Below are positions 50,783 through 56,870 of a stretch of DNA of 56,870 nt, piece by piece (the stretch's first letter is position 1; each line of letters begins with the position of its first letter). The DNA is from Verrucomicrobiota bacterium. GTDB taxonomy: Bacteria > Chlamydiota > Chlamydiia > Chlamydiales > 2-12-FULL-49-11. The position numbers and the translations under genes are program-made. The notes below the pieces were generated by a model, which saw only the letters and a program-made list of their open reading frames with translations, did not search any database and was not told the origin of the DNA. The DNA lies in the NCBI GenBank assembly GCA_018240105.1, contig JAFEGE010000097.1, positions 1 to 56,870 on the forward strand, in the 5' to 3' direction.

Positions 50783-50833
50783 TTACTTCTTTGGTTTTGA
50801 AGGGGCTTGCTTGCCTTTGTCTGCTTTACTCAT
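50783..50833 (-). CDS. Candidate 16-residue basic micropeptide
   Basis: ATG at 50833 (minus strand) opens a frame MSKADKGKQAPSKPKK and stop. A GAGGATC lies a few bases upstream, a plausible ribosome site, and a hairpin follows downstream. The peptide is Lys-rich with no hydrophobic part. Such short frames are easily accidental, and only expression data or conservation could decide. The remaining bases to sufB hold a CCAAAAA/TTTTTTGG hairpin near 50875 and the suf promoter. Confidence 0.3.
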   Translation of the reverse strand: MSKADKGKQAPSKPKK

Positions 50834-51020
50834 GATGATCCTCATGGTTTTTTTAGGTTGTTTTAAGAGCCTTCCAAAAACCGCTTTTTTGGTGTGACGC
50901 CTAATTTTTAATTAACAACCATATTCACGAACATACCGTGGCGCCTCCTTTTTTTTCTATAAGAAATGCAATATTTTTGAAGGGGCTCATGTCAAAAAAA
51001 ATTTCAAATAGGATGGGAAA

Positions 51021-51049
51021 TTGACAGGGGGTCTTTACTTTGTTACAAT
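51021..51049 (+). promoter_or_regulatory. Near-consensus sigma-70 promoter of the suf operon
   Basis: TTGACA at 51021-51026 and TACAAT at 51044-51049 are 17 bases apart. Transcription would begin near 51056, leaving a leader of only about 14 bases that contains AAAGGAG five bases before the sufB ATG. No obvious IscR- or Fur-type palindrome overlaps it. Confidence 0.8.
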
Positions 51050-51069
51050 AGCAGCACAAAGGAGATTTT

Positions 51070-52503
51070 ATGCAAGAAGAGCTCTTGCAACAGAGAGACT
51101 ATCCATACGGATTTACTACCCCCATCGAATCGAATACATTTGCCAAAGGTCTAAATGAGGGGGTTGTTCGCGCTATCTCAGAAAAGAAGAGAGAGCCAAA
51201 ATTTCTTTTGGATTTTCGCCTTAAGGCTTTTAAAAAGTGGCAACAGATGCCTCTACCGAATTGGGCCAAGCTTGGTATACCCCCGATCAACTTTCAAGAA
51301 ATGAGTTACTATAGTGAGCCAAAGGTCAAGGCAGAGCTAAAGAGTTTAGATGAGGTTGATCCAAATTTATTAGATACCTTTAAACGTTTAGGAATCCCAC
51401 TCGATGAGCAAAAAAGGCTTGCCAATGTTGCGATCGATGTTATTTTTGACTCCGTCTCTTTAGGGACAACTTTTTATGAGAAGCTAGAAGAAGCTGGTGT
51501 TGTTCTCTGTTCAATGGGAGAGGCTGTCCATAAATATCCAGAGCTTTTAGAGAAGTATTTAGGAACTGTTGTCCCGATTGGTGATAACTTTTATGCAGCT
51601 CTTAACTCTGCGGTCTTCTCCGATGGTTCTTTTGTCTATATACCCAAAGGGGTTCGCTCACCGATTGAACTCTCTACCTACTTTCGTATTAATGAGCGTG
51701 ATACCGGTCAGTTTGAGAGAACGCTTATCATTGCAGAGGAAGACTCTTACGTTAGCTATCTTGAAGGCTGTACAGCGCCAAGCTACGATACTAATCAACT
51801 CCATGCTGCTGTTGTTGAGCTTGTAGCTCATGATCGGGCCGAGATTAAGTATGCGACTGTACAAAATTGGTACTCGGGCGATCCAAAGACCGGCAAGGGC
51901 GGTATTTTTAACTTTGTAACAAAGCGCGGGCGCTGCCAAGGAAGGGCTTCCAAGATCTCGTGGACACAAGTAGAGGCTGGCGCTGCGATCACATGGAAAT
52001 ATCCAAGCTGTATTTTAGAGGGAGATGATTCTGTCGGAGAGTTTTTCTCGGTTGCTCTGACAACAGGCAAAATGCAGGCTGATACTGGCACAAAGATGAT
52101 CCACAAGGGCAAGCGTACAAAATCAACGATTATCTCTAAAGGGATCTCAGCAGATGAGTCTCACAATAGCTACCGTGGTCTTGTCTCGATTGGTGGCGGA
52201 GCAGAAGGGGCTCGTAACTACACCCAGTGCGATGCGATGTTAGTTGGAAACGCTTGTAGCGCGAACACATATCCCTACATAGATGTACATAATAAAACGG
52301 CAAGCATCGAGCATGAAGCCTCTACCTCTAAGATGAGTGAAGAGCAGCTTTTTTACCTCCAATCTAGAGGAATTTCCAAAGAAAATGCTATTAGCTTAAT
52401 CGTTAATGGCTTTTGCAAGGAAGTTATCCAAGTATTACCTTTGGAGTTTGCTTTAGAGGCGCAAAAATTACTCGCGCTTAAACTAGAAGGCTCGGTCGGA
52501 TAA
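51070..52503 (+). CDS. sufB: Fe-S cluster assembly scaffold SufB
   Basis: SufB with SufC and SufD builds Fe-S clusters. Family segments are [55 protein letters not shown] and the C-terminal [20 protein letters not shown]. Length is 477. It is first in the operon sufB-sufC-sufD-sufS behind a strong promoter. Confidence 0.97.
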   Translation: MQEELLQQRDYPYGFTTPIESNTFAKGLNEGVVRAISEKKREPKFLLDFRLKAFKKWQQMPLPNWAKLGIPPINFQEMSYYSEPKVKAELKSLDEVDPNLLDTFKRLGIPLDEQKRLANVAIDVIFDSVSLGTTFYEKLEEAGVVLCSMGEAVHKYPELLEKYLGTVVPIGDNFYAALNSAVFSDGSFVYIPKGVRSPIELSTYFRINERDTGQFERTLIIAEEDSYVSYLEGCTAPSYDTNQLHAAVVELVAHDRAEIKYATVQNWYSGDPKTGKGGIFNFVTKRGRCQGRASKISWTQVEAGAAITWKYPSCILEGDDSVGEFFSVALTTGKMQADTGTKMIHKGKRTKSTIISKGISADESHNSYRGLVSIGGGAEGARNYTQCDAMLVGNACSANTYPYIDVHNKTASIEHEASTSKMSEEQLFYLQSRGISKENAISLIVNGFCKEVIQVLPLEFALEAQKLLALKLEGSVG

Positions 52504-52530
52504 AAATTAAAAGAAGGAATACGTAAGAGA

Positions 52531-53259
52531 ATGTTAACGATCAAAGAACTAACAGTTGAAGCTTCTGGCTCAGAAATCTTAAAAGATTTTTCTCTCGATG
52601 TGAAAAGAGGGGAGATTCATGCGATCATGGGACCTAATGGCGCTGGTAAATCGACTCTTGCTAAGGTTCTAGCCGGCCATCCTTTTTATGATGTGACAAA
52701 GGGAGAGGCTCTTTTAGAGGGAACAGATCTACTTCTACTCGATCCGGAAGAGAGAGCAAAGGCCGGCCTCTTTATGAGCTTTCAATATCCTTTAGAGATC
52801 AAAGGGATTACGAACTTAGAATTTTTAAGACACGCCTACAATGCCCTATACGACAAGACTATCGAGAGCGAAGCCTTTCGTGTACAGATCACGCCAATTC
52901 TCGAGATGATGCGTATCAAAGAGGCTTTTTTAGATCGCGATCTTAATGATGGCTTCTCTGGTGGTGAGAAGAAGCGCAATGAAATCCTACAATTACTAGC
53001 TTTGCAGCCAAAATGTGCGCTTCTTGATGAAACAGACTCAGGTCTTGATATCGATGCTTTAAAAGTAGTCGCACAAGGGGTCAATGCCTTTATGGATGAG
53101 GGAAAAAGCCTTATCCTTATCACCCATTATCAGAGGCTTTTAGACTACATTCGCCCTGACTTTGTCCATATCATGGTTGCAGGTAAGATTGTCAAAACGG
53201 GAGATTACACTTTAGCTCACGAATTAGAAGCTAAAGGTTATGAGATGGTAGGTGTGTAA
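52531..53259 (+). CDS. sufC: Fe-S assembly ATPase SufC
   Basis: An ABC-type ATPase that drives the scaffold. Walker A GPNGAGKSTLAK, the signature SGGEKKRNEIL, Walker B CALLDETDSGLD and ITHYQRLL (switch His) are all intact. Length is 242. It starts 27 bases after sufB, and GAAGGAATACGTAAGAG precedes the ATG. Confidence 0.97.
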   Translation: MLTIKELTVEASGSEILKDFSLDVKRGEIHAIMGPNGAGKSTLAKVLAGHPFYDVTKGEALLEGTDLLLLDPEERAKAGLFMSFQYPLEIKGITNLEFLRHAYNALYDKTIESEAFRVQITPILEMMRIKEAFLDRDLNDGFSGGEKKRNEILQLLALQPKCALLDETDSGLDIDALKVVAQGVNAFMDEGKSLILITHYQRLLDYIRPDFVHIMVAGKIVKTGDYTLAHELEAKGYEMVGV

Positions 53260-53262
53260 CAA

Positions 53263-54489
53263 ATGTACCTTACGCAATTAGAAAAGCTTTATGAAGAGGA
53301 TAAATCGCCTTTAACCCCCCTTCGCCAGAAAGCTTTAGAGAAGTTAAAGAGGCTACCTTTTCCAGATCGCACGGTAGAGGAGTATCGCAAAGTAGTTTTA
53401 GAGCCCTTATTTGCCCGCCAATTTACACTACCTGATAGCAAAGCGACATTTTTAGAGACAGCTCCCTCTCCTTACTGTAAAGTTGTTTTACAAAATGGCG
53501 CCCTTACGACTTCTCTAAAAAACGCCATGCCATTTGTTGTCTCAAGCCTTGAAGAGGCTTACGTTACCTATGCAAGCTTTATACAGAGTCGTATCTTACG
53601 TCGTATTGCAGAGGAAGAGGACTTTTTTGCCCTTGCGGTAGAGTCTTTTCAAGAGGGGGGCATCTTTCTCTATATACCACCTAAAACTCATCTTACCATT
53701 CCTATCCATCTTATCCAGCAGTATCAAGGAAAAAATAACCACATTGCCAGCAAGATACAAATTGTTGTTGGTAAAGAGAGCTACTGTGAGATTATTGCCG
53801 AGAGTAAGTATGAGGAGTTTCAAGAGAGTGCTGCTTTAGAACTATTCGATGTTGTCCTTGAAAAAGGAGCTACTTGTAAGATCACCGATCTAAACTTTGG
53901 GCCAAAAGATGTTGTGACCATTAAATCGGTAAGAGCTCTTGTTAAGAGCGGCGCTAACTTTGCTATTACAACTGCCACTAAGGGCTCCTCTTTACATCGG
54001 TTTCACTACCAGGTAGAGCTTGCCGAAGAAGATGCTAGCTGTGACTTACAAGGTGTTTGGCAGTTAAGAGAGGATCGTAGAGCTCACTTTTCTGGTGAAG
54101 TGAAGCATTTAAGCCCCCATACACGCTCTAACCAGCACTTTAAAGGTGTCTTACTCGATAAAGCGCGATCTACCTTTACCGGTAAAATTTTTGTTGCCTC
54201 TCCTGCGCAAAAAACAGAGGCGTATCAACTCAATAACAACTTAGTTTTAAGCGATGGCGCTAGCGCTTTTACAAAACCGCATCTAGAGATCTTTGCTGAT
54301 GATGTAAAGGCCTCTCATGGTGCGACCGTGTCGCAGTTATCAGAGGAAGAGCTCTTTTACATGAGAAGCCGGGGTTATAAAGAGAGTCTTGCAAGACAAG
54401 TGTTGATGAGAGGCTTTTTAGAAGAGATACTCGTCTCTATCCCGCAAGAAGAGATAAAAAATAAAGTAAGAGAGACCTATGCTATTTGA
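53263..54489 (+). CDS. sufD: Fe-S cluster assembly protein SufD
   Basis: SufD partners SufB. The beta-helix core is shown by VYIPPKTHLT-like and DLQGVWQLREDRRAHFSGEV segments, and the C-terminus has ASHGATVSQLSEEELFYMRS, shared with SufB. Length is 408. It begins three bases after sufC and overlaps sufS by eleven bases. Confidence 0.96.
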   Translation: MYLTQLEKLYEEDKSPLTPLRQKALEKLKRLPFPDRTVEEYRKVVLEPLFARQFTLPDSKATFLETAPSPYCKVVLQNGALTTSLKNAMPFVVSSLEEAYVTYASFIQSRILRRIAEEEDFFALAVESFQEGGIFLYIPPKTHLTIPIHLIQQYQGKNNHIASKIQIVVGKESYCEIIAESKYEEFQESAALELFDVVLEKGATCKITDLNFGPKDVVTIKSVRALVKSGANFAITTATKGSSLHRFHYQVELAEEDASCDLQGVWQLREDRRAHFSGEVKHLSPHTRSNQHFKGVLLDKARSTFTGKIFVASPAQKTEAYQLNNNLVLSDGASAFTKPHLEIFADDVKASHGATVSQLSEEELFYMRSRGYKESLARQVLMRGFLEEILVSIPQEEIKNKVRETYAI

Positions 54490-55708
54490 TGCGGAAAAAG
54501 TGCGGCATGATTTTCCCATGCTTAACCAAACCATGAGTGGCAAGAGGTTTGTTTATCTAGATTCTGCTGCGACAACACACAAGCCAAATTGTGTTATCGA
54601 TGCCATTACGCGCTTTTATAGAGAAGAGTATGCAACTGTCCACCGCGCTGTCTATGAACATGCAACCGTGGCAACAGAGAAGTACTCCGCTGTCAGACGC
54701 GCCCTACAGGATTTTATAAATGCTAAAAGTGAAGATGAGATTGTCTTTACACGTGGTACCACAGAGGCCCTTAATTTAGTGGCACGCTCTTATGGAGCTA
54801 TGCATGTACATGGGGGTGATGAGATTCTTATCTCCGCCATGGAGCACCATGCAAACATTGTACCGTGGCAACTTCTCGCTGAAAAGGTCGGCGCTAAGCT
54901 TATCATAGCTCCTATGAATGAGAAAGGGGAGCTTATCTTAGAAGAGTTTGAGAAAAGAGTCACCTCTCGCACAAAGATCGTCTCTATTTGCCATGTATCG
55001 AATGTGACAGGGGCCATTAACCCTATTGAAAAAATTGTACCGATAGCACACAGAGTCGGCGCTGTTGTTGTGGTTGATGCCGCACAAAGCATCGCCCATT
55101 TTCCGATCGATGTCCAAAAATGGAATGCGGATTTTGTGGCCTTCTCTGGCCATAAGATGTATGGCCCAACAGGTGTCGGTGTCCTCTACGGCAAAGAGGC
55201 TCTTTTACACGCGATGGATCCCTACCAAGGTGGGGGCGACATGGTCGTAGAGGTTAGCTTCATGAAGACCGTTTTCCAACCACCTCCCTTAAAATTTGAG
55301 GCTGGTACGCCTATGATCGCAGAGGTAATCGGTCTCGGGGAAGCCATCTCTTATATAGAGCAGTTTGATCGAAGCCTTGTCCATAAGCATGAGATGAAGC
55401 TTTTTGCAAAAGCGCGCGAGCATCTTCTCACGATTCCAGGTGTTACAATTCATGGGGAGCCAAAAGAGCGAAGTGCTATTCTCTCTTTTACGATAGATAA
55501 TATACACCCCTTAGACCTGGGCACTCTTATCTCTCTCAAAGGGGTTGCTCTTCGTACAGGCTCTCTTTGCGCCCAGCCTGCGGTCAACCATTTTGGTCGC
55601 GAAGCGCTCATGCGCATCTCCTTTGGGCTTTACAATACAGAGAAAGATGTAGAAGAGTTTATCACAGCCCTTGATGAGACCCTTCTTCTTTTAGAGACCA
55701 AGGTTTAG
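54479..55708 (+). CDS. sufS: Cysteine desulfurase SufS
   Basis: SufS supplies sulfur from cysteine. YLDSAATTHKP, the PLP-binding FSGHKMYGPTGVG (Lys), and the persulfide Cys in LRTGSLCAQP are visible. Length is 409. It overlaps sufD at the start and the lipase gene at the 3' end (18 bases, convergent). No sufE or sufU gene follows in this window. Confidence 0.97.
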   Translation: MLFDAEKVRHDFPMLNQTMSGKRFVYLDSAATTHKPNCVIDAITRFYREEYATVHRAVYEHATVATEKYSAVRRALQDFINAKSEDEIVFTRGTTEALNLVARSYGAMHVHGGDEILISAMEHHANIVPWQLLAEKVGAKLIIAPMNEKGELILEEFEKRVTSRTKIVSICHVSNVTGAINPIEKIVPIAHRVGAVVVVDAAQSIAHFPIDVQKWNADFVAFSGHKMYGPTGVGVLYGKEALLHAMDPYQGGGDMVVEVSFMKTVFQPPPLKFEAGTPMIAEVIGLGEAISYIEQFDRSLVHKHEMKLFAKAREHLLTIPGVTIHGEPKERSAILSFTIDNIHPLDLGTLISLKGVALRTGSLCAQPAVNHFGREALMRISFGLYNTEKDVEEFITALDETLLLLETKV

Positions 55709-56659
55709 TCCTCTTATAACAGCTTCATACGTTGTAAGAATATGGTTTTGAACAGGAAGACCTGTATTTCTTGCAAAAACCCACCCGTCATTTGTATGGG
55801 CATAAGTCTCCTTCACCCCAGGCATAATCGGTAAAGGAAGATTAGTTATAGTATCTTCTGAATTATAGACTCTAAAAGTAGTAAGAGAGGCTGTGCGATT
55901 TTCTCCTAGCTCATTAAAACTTTTTGCAAATGCCCTATTGGCAAATCGCGGTGAGGCAAAGTTGTAGCCGATAATCCGAAGATCGGGATAAGCAGTTGCT
56001 ATTTCAAAGAGAGCGAGAGTTGCTAGAGCCGCGCCTAAACTATGGCCCGTTATATAAAGCTCATTTTGACCTGTCGAAGAGAGGTATTTATCGAGCGAGG
56101 CAAAGATCTGTTCCTTAAGCGATCTTTTTAAAGAAGCGCTTTTGGTATACATAGCAGTAGATATCCCTGTATGGATCGCCAAATTTGCTAGTTTTGAAGT
56201 TAGTGGTACAAGCGTGTAGCTCATATCGGTCACGACATCAGATGGATTAACAGTGCCACGTATAGCAAGGACAATCCTATTAACCCCATCGTCTGTCGGA
56301 TCTAAAGGAGCAATAAACCCTACAGGGGCGCGTAAGGGAGCTTTTGGATTTACGGGAAGATTTTTAAAGGAGCTGAGACCAGGAAGGTCAAGAAGTCCAA
56401 AATTGTCTACATAGAGGATATCTCTCTTACTAGAGTCACTTGCTTGGATCAACGGGATAAGTCTATTAGGGGTTCTTTCATAGCTATAGGCAAGAGAGGT
56501 GGCATTGATTAACCATAAGGCTACTTTAGGATCGAAATTCGCTCCCGTTTGAGGAGAAAAGGATGCAGGGGTTGTAATGATCTCATTTGCAGGGTCTAGT
56601 GGGGTTGGCTTGAAAAGGGCTGCTAAAAAAGAGAAGAATGTTTGTGGGTTCATAGACAT
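55691..56659 (-). CDS. Class 3 lipase (fungal lipase-like)
   Basis: The motif ITGHSLGAALATLAL carries the nucleophilic Ser, and VLAIRGTV is the oxyanion strand of class 3 lipases. An Asp in VYNSEDTITNLPLP and a His near the C-terminus (THAHTND or VQNHIL region) complete a likely triad. There is no strong signal peptide; the first residues are hydrophobic-aromatic. Length is 322. Secreted enzymes of this family attack triacyl- or phospholipids; a host-lipid role is inference. It overlaps sufS tail-to-tail. Confidence 0.85.
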   Translation of the reverse strand: MSMNPQTFFSFLAALFKPTPLDPANEIITTPASFSPQTGANFDPKVALWLINATSLAYSYERTPNRLIPLIQASDSSKRDILYVDNFGLLDLPGLSSFKNLPVNPKAPLRAPVGFIAPLDPTDDGVNRIVLAIRGTVNPSDVVTDMSYTLVPLTSKLANLAIHTGISTAMYTKSASLKRSLKEQIFASLDKYLSSTGQNELYITGHSLGAALATLALFEIATAYPDLRIIGYNFASPRFANRAFAKSFNELGENRTASLTTFRVYNSEDTITNLPLPIMPGVKETYAHTNDGWVFARNTGLPVQNHILTTYEAVIRGLNLGL

Positions 56660-56771
56660 AATTATTTTTTCCTTATGTATTTTGAATTAAGTATAAAACA
56701 CAGGATAAAATTAGATTATCTTCCTGTATATAAGATGGTTACATAAAAAGGCGGTGGAAAAGAAGTTAGGT

Positions 56772-56870
56772 TAAATTTTAATTGATGGTATAATCTTTAG
56801 TTCCCATTGAACTTGGTCTTCTAGATATATGCGTACATGTTGCCCTTCATGCGGTTCTACAGCTTTTAAG
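56772..56870 (-). CDS. C-terminal end of a cut-off gene
   Basis: The last 32 codons of a minus-strand frame, reading ...AVEPHEGQHVRIYLEDQVQW and ending before a stop at 56772, run off the window edge. The pattern EPHEGQHVRI resembles small antitoxin-type beta proteins in a general way, but too little is visible. It is upstream of the lipase on the same strand. Confidence 0.45.

Overview
The window reads as a chromosomal segment of a Chlamydiota bacterium, most likely an environmental (Parachlamydia-, Waddlia- or Simkania-like) lineage rather than a Chlamydia. The inference rests on gene neighbourhoods that I recall from chlamydial genomes: a psd remnant beside mnmE and nth; gpsA beside a UDP-sugar pyrophosphorylase; an unusually long (1076 aa) PBP2-type transpeptidase next to rpsB-tsf-pyrH-frr; an mcsA-mcsB pair; and a sufBCDS operon. 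Thymidine kinase, dTDP-rhamnose genes and many long orphan proteins point away from the reduced Chlamydia genomes. No database search was possible, so family names come from motifs read in the sequence.

Layout. 1-4.4 kb: truncated psd, two orphan proteins, a hydrolase, nth and mnmE. 4.5-7.8 kb: a membrane-anchored proline-rich protein followed by a candidate CE-clan (C48/ChlaDub-like) cysteine protease, a possible effector pair. 7.8-10.6 kb: gpsA and a glycosyltransferase-9/UDP-sugar pyrophosphorylase fusion. 11-13.9 kb: ruvC, ruvA and nnr (NAD(P)HX repair). 14.2-22 kb: PBP2, a secreted acidic protein, tRNA-Gly, rpsB-tsf-pyrH-frr, tRNA-Glu and tRNA-Lys. 22-26.1 kb: orphan genes, including two neighbours that share a three-copy repeat domain. 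26.2-29.4 kb: a hairpin-rich dispersed repeat, an MFS transporter, tdk, a 163 bp terminal-inverted-repeat element and ispD. 29.4-37.7 kb: one 2772 aa protein with a helicase-like ATPase core. 37.9-40.6 kb: two small secreted proteins and mcsA-mcsB. 40.6-42.8 kb: an AAA-ATPase cassette bounded by 26 bp direct repeats that also form the 3' ends of mcsB and of the next gene. 42.8-50.7 kb: a CPBP protease, a second copy of the dispersed repeat, pgeF, rfbC-rfbD-rfbB, a recent 418 bp tandem duplication carrying two small membrane proteins, an orphan hydrolase and kdsB. 51-56.9 kb: sufBCDS behind a near-consensus promoter, a class 3 lipase and a cut-off gene.

Functional picture. Housekeeping blocks (tRNA modification, base excision, Holliday-junction processing, early translation and UMP kinase, peptidoglycan synthesis and editing, LPS Kdo and rhamnose precursors, isoprenoid and Fe-S assembly) alternate with lineage-specific surface, secreted or effector-like genes. 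The junctions between blocks carry repeats and scars (truncated psd, altered ispD tail, direct repeats around the ATPase cassette, fossil gene tails in the 418 bp duplication). These suggest a chromosome shaped by small non-coding repeats. No complete transposase, integrase, rRNA or CRISPR array was seen.
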